Positions 22,494-33,509 of a stretch of DNA of 64,000 bases are shown piece by piece. The notes beneath the pieces are model-generated. The model was not told the origin of the DNA and searched no databases. It saw only the letters and a program-made list of their open reading frames with translations. A program made the translations under genes and the position numbers. Source of the stretch: Erpobdella octoculata (lineage: Eukaryota; Annelida; Clitellata; Hirudinida; Erpobdellidae); the NCBI GenBank assembly GCA_963978895.1, contig OZ022245.1:7438542-7502541 (forward strand), given 5' to 3'. How positions within the stretch are numbered: position 1 is the stretch's first letter; each line of letters begins with the position of its first letter.

Positions 22494-22750
22494 CAGTCGT
22501 AAGTTTTGCATGTTTCCAGTCGTAGGTCTTGCATGTTTCCAGTCGTAAGTCTTGCATGTTTCCAGTTGTAAGTTTTGCATGTTTCCAGTTGTAAGTCTTG
22601 CATGTTTCCAGTTGTAAGTCTTGCATGTTTCCAGTCGTAAGTCTTGCATGTTTCCAATCGTAAGTCTTGCATGTTTCCAGTCGTAAGTCTTGCATGTTTC
22701 CAGTTGTAAGTCTTGCATGTTTCCAGTTGTAAGTTTTGCAAGAATACATT
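22494..22750 (-). repeat. 23-bp minisatellite, about 11 units
   Basis: The unit GTCGTAAGTCTTGCATGTTTCCA varies mainly at GTCGT/GTTGT and GTCTTG/GTTTTG. Diverged units extend left to about 22385 and right to about 22785. Because 23 is not a multiple of three and no unit contains a minus-strand stop, all three minus-strand frames stay open with the same 23-residue period (ETCKTYDWKHARLTTGNMQ). No promoter or flanking gene structure supports translation. Confidence 0.9.
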
Positions 22751-23256
22751 TTTAGCTTTGCAATCTTTTCAGCTGTAAGTTTTTCATAAAACAAGCTTTA
22801 AGCGCAAGTAGAACGAATATTTTCCTTTGAACACAAGCTAGTAATTTAATTAACATTTTAAGTTATAATAATAGTGTCTTAATTTGGAGAAACGTGCTCT
22901 GTTAAGTTATTGTTTGAAGATATTGCGTATAAACTTAATGTTTGACCATGGTGTGCACGCAGTGAAGGGAAGAACGAATATGAAATTCGTATAAAATACA
23001 TGCACAGTTCGTACGCAATTGAAAACGCTCAAACGTTTAAGTGGAATTCAATTTTGAATTAATAAATGAATTAATTTGATAGAAATTAGAATAAGTTTTT
23101 ATGGGGCGAATTACTGTGAACTTGTTTCAAATTATTACGAGACAATTATATTATTATTGTTAGCCATAACAAATTTCAAAATAAACGCTCGCAAATCTTC
23201 TCGATTAAATACAATTAATGTAAAGCTGCAAATTTCATTAAACTTAATATGTAGGA

Positions 23257-23925
23257 ATGGTACAGCCCGTGTATTTGATCACGTCAGCAGACCGACGCCA
23301 ACTTCCCAGCTTTCATTCTGGAATCTTCGTGCAAAATATGGACACGCAGGAAACTCCGTTCGAGTTCTGTACGCGTTTAAGGGGAGTAGGATCGCTATCT
23401 ATAACCAACAGTCCCTTTTCCCCAAAATATGTTGATGGTTAGTTGTTGATCATAATTTAGTTTTAACTGAGAAACAATTATAAAATAATACCACTAGAGC
23501 TTTGAGTCGTAGGACTCGGGTTCGATTCCCGGTCCGGGCACGTAATTTCCTTGAGCAAGAAACTAACCCACGTCAACTATATAAATATTATGATATATTA
23601 ATAGTTATATTTTTTATGGTAATTGTTTGCAGTAAGAGTGACATTCATAATAGAAAATAACGAAATCATAGCAAATGTCGAACGAAAGAAAGATGGGGTC
23701 TGGACACTTCTAGCCCATCCTTTGAATGGTTTTGGCTTTTATTTCCAACCGGGCAATGGATTAGATGATCACTTCGACATACACGAAGGGAACAACCTAC
23801 AGTTCATAGGACCTAATGCAAGGAAGACCAAGTTCTGCCCATATTGCCATAAAGTTTTCCTGCATCCCGACACCATTAATGCGCATGTAGTACATTGTAA
23901 CCATGCTCCAGTTGGTGCAGCGTAA
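23257..23925 (+). CDS. Two-exon candidate gene with C2H2/HC-type zinc-finger-like C terminus
   Basis: Exon 1 is 23257-23437 and exon 2 is 23633-23925. The donor G|GTTAGT and acceptor TTGTTTGCAG are both in phase 1 and join cleanly (YVD then VRVTFII). Starting from ATG at 23257 (context GGAATGG) the product is about 157 residues; an acceptor-like AATATGTAG just upstream means further 5' exons are possible. Exon 2 encodes NNEIIANVERKKDGVWTLLA, then FGFYFQPGNGLDDHFDIHEG, and ends with FCPYCHKVFLHPDTINAHVV followed by HCNH: two Cys three residues apart, then His, spaced like a single zinc finger. I do not recognise the family. The intron contains a SINE fragment. A real small gene is likely; the function is unknown. 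Confidence 0.55.
23490..23580 (+). repeat. tRNA-derived SINE fragment
   Basis: Contains GGGTTCGATTCCCGG (box B), then GTAATTTCCTTGAGCAAGAA and ACTAACCCACGTC. The same body (GTAATTTTCTTGAGCAAGCA) follows box B at 38150-38210. It is 5'-truncated and lies in the intron of the 23257-23925 gene. Confidence 0.8.
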
Positions 23926-24689
23926 CTGGAATCGTTGGATAAAAGTGAATTGAAATCTAAAGTTGATTGCGGCGTGTATTTAATTTTTGAATATTTTTCT
24001 GAATTAAACTCGCAAATTTATCCTATTGGTTTTAAGCTATATTTTTACCTAATTGTGTTATTAACGTCGTACAAATTTCTTGTATTTTGCTATTTTGCAC
24101 ATTGTTTGCATATCTTTATAAAACATTATTGTTTAGCCAAAAACTAAATTTTCCTGATTATTGCAAAAACACCCGCAACTGGCGGCGATACTCGAAATTT
24201 ACCTCACCAAAAAGGCGGCGGAAATTTATCCGGGTTTGTGGTATATTGGTAAGGCGGTATTTCGAATCTGCTCGTCGCGAAGCACCTGTAGTGAGGCTGT
24301 AAGTGCCTGAAGAATGGCTGCTACTTGTTGAAAGGGTGAACCGCAAGTACCTAATAGAAAACAGCGGTTCAACTGTTTGAAGAGAATTAGATGAAAAATT
24401 GTACCGAAAGCAGCTGGCTCACGTGCGAGCCTACTGATATTTATTTGCAATAAGATCTATATACAAAGTTTGAGAATCAGGGTAGAGCAGGGGGAGAAAA
24501 TTTCCTCCCCCAAGAATTTTTTGAAAAAAGGCAAAAGTGCATAGCAATTTAGAAAATTTTAAGAAAAAGTAGGTATCTCCAACTACTACCATAAATGAAA
24601 TTACTTTTCTCCCATCTCTTGTTCTTCTGCATTGGCTTCACTTTAAATATAATATAGGGTGATTTTCAAAATTTGCCTACTAATGTTTA

Positions 24690-24948
24690 AAATTAAAAGT
24701 TGCCCTTCTTCATTCTACCTAACTTGATACAAATCCCTCCTAAGTCTGGTCTTCGATCTTCCTCTCTTAGTCACTTTCGTATCTTCACTGTTAAGCATTC
24801 ATTTGATAAACGTTTTTTCCTACTCTGGTCCAGGTCCATATCTCTGGAACTCTCTTCCTAAATCTACTTCTCTCACAGATTTCCTTCAGGGACTTGAGAC
24901 TTATTTATTTAAAAAGTTCGTGTCCGAGTCTGAACAGTGCCAAAACTA
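24690..24948 (+). pseudogene. LINE reverse transcriptase C-terminal relic
   Basis: One frame reads LRSSSLSHFRIFTVKHSFDK. After a frameshift the next reads SGPGPYLWNSLPKSTSLTDF, then LQGLETYLFKKFVSES. GP-LWNSLP followed by a FK-LKT-LF helix is the C-terminal pattern of CR1/L2/jockey-group non-LTR retrotransposon ORF2. The relic is short, frame-disrupted and lacks the RT core. Compare the relics at 31180-31500 and 45185-45631. Confidence 0.8.
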
Positions 24949-24949
24949 G

Positions 24950-26030
24950 CTAAACTAATTCTTTAAAAAGTGTATTTCAACAAAACATACATAGTAATAA
25001 TGAAAAAAACTTTAATTGATACTGCTTGGAGGTGAATTATTAGTTTTAAACAGGCTAAACGTTGATGAGCCAAAGTCACCTAAGTCCGACTAGGAAGGGG
25101 GATAAATGGCATTGGGCCAAAGCCATTTATTACATCCTTTAAACGTGAAAAGAAATAGTCAAATATTTTTTAAAACTTTCGCTAGGCCATGTCATACATC
25201 ACTGCATATCAGGATAGTTGCTTATAGAAATACAATTTGTATTTAAAATTTTATATATGTTGATTTATGTGTGAACTGGGCAAAAGCCCCTCCGTTTTAC
25301 GTCATGTTACATTATTAAAAAGAAACACGTGGAATTTGGAAATGAATAAAATGAAGATAGTTAATATTTTTCTCCGCTCCGTATAAGACCTTCATCTTCA
25401 TGCTTTGACGTATTTTTTAAAACAATTTTATAATATGGAATTTATTCAGAAACGGCAGCATGATACATTTTAGAGTATATTCATAATTTTCTACTTAACG
25501 TAAATCAAAAATTTACGCTGATCTTTCGTGCTATTGCAAAAGCAATGAAAAGATAAGTGAGAATTAGTAGTGATCTGTGATTGGAAGAAACTTCGTCCAG
25601 TTCCAAAGGCGATGGTCAGAAATTAGCATATTCATTTATTCCAGATGTTCCGCCTATATGCGTTGAGCCAAATGGTTTTACTATGCAGTCATACGAATAC
25701 GAGTGACCAATGGAAACGTGAGAAATGATTGACGTGTGGCGATTTGTCAATATGCTGAATTGTGTTAACAGGACGGTCAGTTTATGTTAATTAGCTGTAG
25801 AAAGCGGAATTATTTTGAAACAAATTGTTATCTCCAAAAGTAAGTTAGGCTGGTATTTCTAAGATATTTATTAAATGAAAATAAAACTACCTTTAATATA
25901 TTTTTTTCGTATAACTGCTTTAACTAACACCTTTGTAAAAAAAAAAGCGTCTCACCACAACAAATATGCTCACCTGTGTAGCTTTCATCGTTTCACCTGT
26001 ACCTGTGCGCATTAAAAACAGACACACTGC
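24950..26030. other. No gene recognised; upstream region of the Ig gene
   Basis: Unique-looking AT-rich DNA without long frames or repeats. It should contain the promoter of the Ig receptor gene that starts at 26035, but I cannot point to a specific core element. Confidence 0.4.
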
Positions 26031-26034
26031 AGGA

Positions 26035-29000
26035 ATGGCGTTGATTATTTCAGGTTATTTTTTTATCTAATGCATGGCTAACGAATTGATTTTTAGCTTA
26101 AAAAGTTTACTGAAAATGTTATCTATCATGTATCAAATTATTATTTTCTTCTTAAATGTTTTACTAATTAAATGAACTAGCAAGAACCATTTGTACTATG
26201 CTTATATTTGTTCATTTCTTTAGAACAGGATTTAATTTTAAGAGAGCAGCGATTAATTAATGAATAATAATGTACAAATTAGCACATAAGCATTAGCATC
26301 TCAAATGGATATAAAAATATATACAACGAAATAATAAAGAAATTCAACTTTATTTTAGTTTGTGTGACAATATATTGAAAATGCCACTCATTGAGAATGT
26401 TTAGTTCATTTTCATTTGATCAAGATGTCAAAAAATTAAAAATTGCTAATTTTTTACAAACACCATTTGCTAAAATAAATTTATTGTCTAATATTTTGAA
26501 TTTGCATGGTGTTTAAATAATGTATAATATAAGCCTCATCATCATGACACGGAATCTGCACAAACAGAAATTTGTAAGCCAATATCTACCATAGCTGATA
26601 TAAATTGAAATATGGCTCTTTTCAAAATAATTTCTGCTACATCGAAGAAGAAAGATTTTACAACTTTTGTGTGTATGTCTTTCAAACTGCACAAACTTTA
26701 TGCGATGGCTAATTCAACTTATATAATTTTTGTATTTCAATGAGTAGAATTGTGTGATCAACTTAAATTTAATAAATTATTTTAGTGATACTTCTGCTGA
26801 TGATATGGAAACCGTGTACGTCAGATATGTTGACTTTTATTCGAGGAAGTCAAGCAGACCTACCGTTGAATTTTGTCTCTACAGTGGATAATCTTTATTG
26901 CCAAGATGAATCTATAAAAAAATTGAATCCATCAGAAAAATACAACTTTACAATAATTGGAGGAGTCTGGCACTTATTTATTAACGACGTCGACATCGAA
27001 GATGTTGGAAGTTATTTGTGCCTAAATATGGGAAATGTAAGCCAGCAAGCCCAAATTGATTTAGCAGTTGCCGGTATGAAAAATATTATTCATAAAATAT
27101 AAAATATTTTTGAGACTTGTACACTTCTACTTTTGTTTTCTTGATTTTCAGAAAAGGTTCAGATTGCAGCTATTCCTCAGGATGGTTTGTCGTTGAATGA
27201 TCCGATTGCTATCACTTGCGGAGTAGTCATTCATGTTGTACCTACCCAACTCTTTACAAATAATGAAAATCCAGTTTTATATCTTGACGTTGGAAGCAAT
27301 AATCTGGCTAAAAACTTATCATTTATGGTTGACCAAGCTGAAGAAACTAGAACCAGGCAGTTGGTAAGTTTGGTGATTTGCGGTTCAATAAAAACAATAA
27401 CTTTAAAAAAGAGAAGTTTCACTGCTTAAGTAAATAACCATAATTTATTTAGAACTATAACGGTACTGTGAATGATGCAATGGAGAAAAACAACTTGACC
27501 TGTCGACTTGCTTCAACCAAACAACCTTCAATTTCAATGGCAACCATCAAAGTGAATGTTATTTGTAAGTAATTCGAGAACATTGCTGCCATGATAGCAT
27601 ATGTAGCAATAGGAAATAATTTGAATTGAGCCTATTTATTCCATTTAAAATATTAAATGCCTGAAAGACACCTTAGTTTAAATACTGACAGCAGACTGAT
27701 AAACTGACAATATTTGTTAACAGACCCAATGCAAAACGTCATGTTTGCCAATTCTTCTCAAACATCTTTTGAGGTCAACGACCAACTGGTTTGCACATCA
27801 GATGGTTATCCAACTCCAACAGTCACCTGGATCCGTTTAAGCGGAAATTGTCCGACACCTCCGCAACTATCTTCCCCTCCTGGGTGCAGTTGTTCGATTC
27901 TGACATTGGCAAACTCGTGCCAGGGTCCTCAGTCATGGAATTGCACCAGTACATACAGCTACCGATCAAATGTTATCAATAAATCTTTAAGGATTGATTT
28001 TACAGGTACTTTGCTAAAATATTATGTTTGTTCTATTTGTAAGCTTTCTAATGTGATTCAGTTTTAAGCATTGCCGATGTCATAATTAGAAGAGATTCTA
28101 CAAAAATTTTATAAATAATGTTTGAGACTTCTATATGTTTGTGTGTCATATATGAAATTGTATATAACAAGACACAATTTACTTCTTATACTAATGAAAA
28201 ACTGGTTATATATATAAGCTTTGAGTGTCTAAGGATCTCTCGTAGACATACATCTATTAATATTATAATTACTATTATTAGTATTACTGATATCTTCTAC
28301 AACTCACTTGACGACTTGAGCATAGTTAAATCGTTTTTTTTTTCAATTTTATATGTATTAATTCAATTCAAATTCATGTAAAACAAGACAATTAAGAAGA
28401 TCTGAACATATTTTAAAATTACTTTCAGTCGGACCCTCAGGCAATTCAACAACTCCACATGTGGCGGCAGCAGAAAGTGCGTCTATTTACTCTTCCTGCT
28501 ATAAGTTATCCTAATTTAATTGAAATTCAAAACTTTTACAGTCGATAAAGTTGGCATTGGAGTCGGAATAGGTATCGGTCTTGGTGTGCCAATTTTACTG
28601 GCAATCATAGGCTTGATTGCCTATCAAATGAGTAAGCTTAATTTTTTTAATTTTTGCATTACATGCTTAACTGCATATTAATTTTAGCAAATTAAATATC
28701 GCATATAATTTAAACGTTCGTTTCATTCCATAAAGTGGAATATACAATAATTAACTCCTTCTGCACGTTCAGGAAAGAAGAAAAATCAAGAAACAGGCGG
28801 CAGTATCAAAAAGACTCCTCCCAAGAATGAGGTTAAAGGCAGCAGCCCCAGTAAAGCAAAGCCAGCTACCAGCGTTAACCCCAATCCAAATCCGGCTTTT
28901 CACACGCCTGTTTATAATCAACAAATGAAGCCAAATCCCAGTGGCGTTGTCAGTGGAAGTCCTGGCGTTCCAGACATCGGAGTGGCTCACCTTGGTGGCA

Positions 29001-29149
29001 GTGGAAGCATACCTCAGTTGAACACTTCGTTCGACACCAACCCTGTAAGCAATGGTAACGGTAGACCCGTTCAGGGAAGGATGACCGCAGGCGTAAACTT
29101 TGGCAATGCGGATCTTGGATTCCACAACCACTCGTTTAGTAACGTATAA
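26035..29149 (+). CDS. Single-pass transmembrane protein with three Ig-like domains
   Basis: Eight exons: 26035-26053, 26786-27073, 27152-27363, 27453-27564, 27724-28005, 28429-28476, 28542-28631 and 28773-29149. All junctions are GT-AG and in phase, giving about 475 residues. Residues 1-19 (MALIISVILLLMIWKPCTS) form a signal peptide split by the first intron. Ig1 has C45, W68 and C85 within a DVGSYLC motif. Ig2 has C125 and C190 and is split by the only phase-0 intron. Ig3 has C234, W246 and C284. N-glycosylation sequons are frequent. A short Ser/Thr stalk precedes a Gly/Ile-rich membrane helix (about 324-348) and a basic stop-transfer RKKKN. The 125-residue cytoplasmic tail is Pro/Asn/Gly-rich and ends SNV, a class I PDZ-ligand pattern. 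The architecture fits an adhesion or recognition receptor. No ortholog can be named. The exon 1 assignment is inferred from phase and signal-peptide continuity. Confidence 0.9.
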
Positions 29150-30292
29150 ATCTCGAGTTTGATTTTTAAATTGAAAAGCAGCATTTTCAAACTGTAGCTT
29201 CAACGAAATGCTGCTTGTTTCAACGGCATAGTAAACTATTATTGATAACGGCTAGCATAACCATTTGCTTATATACCAAGATGTATAGAAATTTTTACAT
29301 GTGATATAGTTACAAACAAACATACGTTTGTATACACATCTTTTGTTTTCTGATTATCAGAACCAGCTGCACCTTTCAAATTTTGTTTTTATATTTCTTT
29401 TTTTTTGTTCTGATAGCATTACCTTGACTGACATATTTTTAAAAACTTCTTTTTATAAACTTTATTTAAAGTACTAACGAGCTTCTTCATCATTTAAAAA
29501 TAGTAGGAATTCAAAAATTGTAAATGTCATCGTCATCTCGTTAGTTTTCCTTCAAATGTTACTTAAAATATCAATATCTCCATTTAAATATCATCCTTTG
29601 GTATATATAACTCTGCGTGGTTTTAAATTGTTTATGTTTAAGCTGCTGAACTAAACAAAACTAATACAATAGCGATAATATTTTGTTTGCCTATTTGAAA
29701 TATAACGAATATTATTAACATTTACATGCTAGACGTTTTTTTTTTGTGCTGCAGAATTATCTGGGAGAATCTACTTAAAAACTCTTGCATTTACTCAGAC
29801 GATCTTTTAATGCTCATTTGAATGTGTTTTTTGTAATATTTATTCAAGGAATGATGTATTTGTAGATTTTTTTTATTACATTTGTAGTTTCTTTTTTGCT
29901 CAAATTGACAATTTTTGTCTGGAAGCTTGTTCGCCATTTTGTACTGCCATCCTTTGTGACAATCTGATGCGTGATCTAAAAATATGCATTTTGCTTTGTT
30001 TTATTACTTTAGATCAATTTTGGAGGTCGCGGAATATCGGAGATGAGACTAGACTCTGGTTCAATGGAATGCTTACTAAGTTAACTCATCTGTCCGTTCG
30101 TAACGTTCACGAACTCTCGAGTTTTTCTTGTTACTTCCTGTCCATATGTGACTGACCCCCCCCCCCACTCTCTTACTCCCACTTTTTTGTAGACGTTACT
30201 ATATAACCGTGTCCGAAAATAGAGACTAACTTCTTGAGACGGCTTGTATCTACTTTGTTAAAGTAGAATAATACCTGGCAGTTCTTACCTAT
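29150..30292. other. 3' region of the Ig gene; no further gene seen
   Basis: T-rich sequence with no long frame or recognisable element. It should include the 3' UTR of the Ig gene. I see no clean AATAAA close to the stop. Confidence 0.4.
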
Positions 30293-31500
30293 TTATTGTT
30301 ATTATTATTATTTGACAAATTATATAGCGCAGCTTGTATAAATACTAATACTTCAAGGCAATTTTCTGTTTTCTTAGTATGCTGCTTGGCTGCTTTCATG
30401 TAGCTACTAGCTACTGTTAGCATATTTACGAAAATCAACAAATATAGATAATTATTTTTAATATGGTCCGTACGATTGTGAATATTCAGAGCTGCTCAAA
30501 TTTATAAAGCGTTATATAGAGAAGCAAGTCTCGGTGCAAATGCCTTAGCAAGACCAAAAAAGCTAGAACGATTAGCAAGGTACAGGATCGTTGGGATTAG
30601 AAACAAATTTTTGGTCTTTGGAGTTTTAATCGGTATTCTAATACCGAATACAGGTGTTTTTGTGGAACAAAGAGTATGCAAACACAGTCTAAAATGTCTA
30701 AACTGTTTAATAAGATAGAAAATGTTAACTTTCAGTGATTTTCACATAGGCTTCTTATTTTCTACGCCATTTAAAATATGTTATGTTAAATAGGATTTTC
30801 AGACAAAAGCAACAAAATAAATTAAAAAAGTTTTCAGATTTACTTTGAAATAAACTGCTCAAGATGACTTACTAATTATTTCACAAACATTAATACTATC
30901 AGAAATTTTGGCAAAATTTTTAAAAACGTTTCACTTTGAAAAATGTCCATGTGGAATAATGAAGCCGTAAAACAAACAAACAGTTTAATTTTTTAAATTT
31001 TCTGGGACTTAAGACGGTCTTTAAGCATATCTGGATTAGCAAATGAACAGAAATGATGTAAATTGTTGACAGTTCAGGTGGTTAATCGATGGATTGTTGT
31101 GAATGTAGAGAACCCTAAAGAATCCTGTAGTAACTGCTGTGCCACTCAAATCGTTCCCGGACTGAATACATTGGCGTACGTCAAGTAGAATTTTAATATC
31201 ACTGTTGACATGAGGGGAAGGTATCCTGTAGACAGAAACGTCTTGAGTGCTGTGTAGAAACTGGCTGAACTAGATAAATTAATGATGTGGTGAGGAAGTT
31301 TGTCGCACATTTTTGGTTCTATGACGTCGATTGATCTTCCGATGAGCTTTGTGCCACGAGCCGGTGGTGTCAGGAGAAGACACCAGTGTGCTAATCTACG
31401 CTTGCACCGTCCGTTTGTAACGTGGTTGAGAGATAAGTATGACGGAGCACGGCCATACGTTGATGCATATAGAACGTTGTTGTAAAACTCAACGTAGAAG
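30293..31500 (-). pseudogene. LINE relic: ORF2 C terminus, 3' UTR and (ATT)n tail
   Basis: The minus strand at about 31500-31185 encodes YNNVLYASTYGRAPSYLSL, then GRSIDVIEPKMCDKLPHHII and NLSSSASFYTALKTFLST. It is clearly related to the plus-strand relic at 45185-45631 ([16 protein letters not shown], then [12 protein letters not shown]). Further along, 30600-30490 matches the 3' UTR-like motif shared with 31975-32070 and 45960-46020. The element seems to end in GCGCTATATAA and an AATAATAATAAT tail (30295-30325), typical of CR1/L2-like LINE 3' ends. Decayed and 5'-truncated. Confidence 0.8.
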
Positions 31501-31974
31501 TTTTGTTCAGGAGCAGTAAACTGTGTATTGAAGAAACTTGCTGGTCAGGCTGAACTCATACCGTAAGAGCAGGAAGCTAAATTAATTACAATATTTTTAA
31601 AGTGAATCTTTGAGCATGCCACCGTTAGAAAACACTACTGCTATCGTCTGCTAACTAACTTAGGTAGTCAAGGTGGTTCAGCATTACCTTACATGGGTAA
31701 CCTATCGGTCTAAAAAATGCCGATTTGCTAAATATACATCTTATATAGCACCATTAGCACCATAAAGTGTGTGAAATTGAATACGTTATCCAATATGCGC
31801 GTTTGTTTTTAAATTATCAGCCAAATAATTTAAATTATTGAAAACTTAAAACACTGATCAATTTCTTCCTCACCCCGTGTTTTCAACAAAACAATATAGG
31901 TCGTATTTTCTCCCACCTAAAACATTATCATTACATTTCTTACTTAAAAAATGCATTTTGTTTTGTTTTATAAT

Positions 31975-32070
31975 TTTATAAAGAGTTATATAGAAAGATA
32001 CAGTCGCAGCCAAATGCCTTAGTATAAGGCCAAAAAGTCTGGTAGGTCCTATAGCAAGGGGGTAGGGGGT
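31975..32070 (-). mobile_element. LINE 3' UTR fragment
   Basis: The minus-strand sequence CAGACTTTTTGGCCTTATAC and CTAAGGCATTTGGCTGCGAC aligns with 30600-30490 (TCTAGCTTTTTTGGTCTTGC, CTAAGGCATTTGCACCGAGA). Both continue into TATATAAC-CTTTATAAA. A second 3'-end copy of the same LINE family. Confidence 0.65.
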
Positions 32071-32281
32071 AGCCGGAGGTACATTTCCAAAAAACGTTCG
32101 AAGGACTTCTCAACTATTTGCTCCTAAAATAGCTCATGACGGAGGGGGTCTAAGAATAGGGGACTCAGTTCAACTAAAGCGTAAGAAAGGGAAAAATACA
32201 ATGTCAGGAGAACCCACTTCAAATTAATTTAATTTAATCGACGTGCCTGACATACATAAATTTTCGTCCAGCTTTATTTTG

Positions 32282-32397
<116 letters not shown>

Positions 32398-33099
32398 TTT
32401 TCTGAAGTGCACACAAATTGACAAGAACAAAGGTGTTGTTTAAATGGAAATGGTCTTCAGTTAGTCACGATTTTGAATGATCCATAACTTAGGTTAAAGT
32501 TTTAGAACTACATAAGCTTCACTCTATGTACACATACATCCCAAACACACAAGCAATAAATTGCCAAACATACAAAAACACTTTGTCATCAACCACACCC
32601 GCTTACTTCCATCAAGAAACTTAATTTTACCACGTTTTACGAAGAGGCTGGTTATTATGGCACGGTCTTACTAATATACAGCTAGTATTAGGAAACAAGG
32701 CCTGCAGTTCGCGTAATAATTTATTATAATGACAACAGCGCAGCTCACTTTTTTTCTGTATTTCTCTAGCCTGAGTTACGCAAGGTTCCGCCCCTTAAGT
32801 TCAGCCTAATAAGTAGGAAGAGTTGATTTTTCTTAGCTCGTCTCGTGCTTCGTTTCGGAGTATGTTTTTTATTTCTTCGGGAAGAGATATGATTCGATTT
32901 ATTTCAAAATTTCAGGAGTTTTTTCATTGTTATCGCGTAAAAGTTTGTATTATCGATAAATTTTCGAATCTGACGCCGCACATTGTCGACGATTTAGAAA
33001 CGTTGAACGCGCTAGGAATTTGTTCGAGTAATTGTAAAGTAAATTCAACCTGCTAGAAAACATAAAGTACAGATCTGTATTTTTACGATAAAATAATTT

Positions 33100-33505
33100 A
33101 AAGTGTTTGATGTTAGATTTGATAATGTTACGTGCCTAGACGCACTCAGACAACTAGGTCGTTTTGGTACTAGCGCCACGTGGTACATGGTTCGACGATT
33201 AGATTGGACCAATCCTGCCATTCGATTCAAATCACATCGCCCAATCAGAACGCTCGATAGAAAGCTCGGCCGGCCGGCAATGTGCATCCCGAGCGAAGAT
33301 GTCTTGCATGGAAGCAGACGAATGTCGGCGTTTATTACTTTTTTTGTTAACTGAAGAATTTGCTTCTGATCGTGAACAATTTGGAGGCCGCGGAAATCAC
33401 CACGATCTATCGAATTAATCAAGATGTGGAGCCGTTGAAGTGCTGGAGCATGCGGCCGCGTGACTACGCTCAGTTGGACACGTTCGGGCGGGAAGTCAGT
33501 TAGTG
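33100..33505 (+). other. GC-richer stretch with CCAAT boxes; possible promoter and first exon
   Basis: Within AT-rich surroundings this segment is GC- and CpG-richer. It holds GATTGGACCAATCC (33205-33218) and GCCCAATCAG (33240-33249), both CCAAT-box cores. Downstream, ATG at 33300 opens MSCMEADECRRLLLFLLTEE and continues about 39 codons. A second frame, possibly entered after TTAACTGAAG (33355), reads NNLEAAEITTIYRINQDVEP through RPRDYAQLDTFGREV and ends at a GTTAGT donor-like site (about 33499). This could be the 5' end of a plus-strand gene, but no downstream exon was identified. Confidence 0.3.
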
Positions 33506-33509
33506 CTCA

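Noticed and set aside
28769..29203. Minus-strand 144-codon frame opposite the Ig gene tail
   Set aside because: Shadow of the well-supported last exon of the Ig gene.
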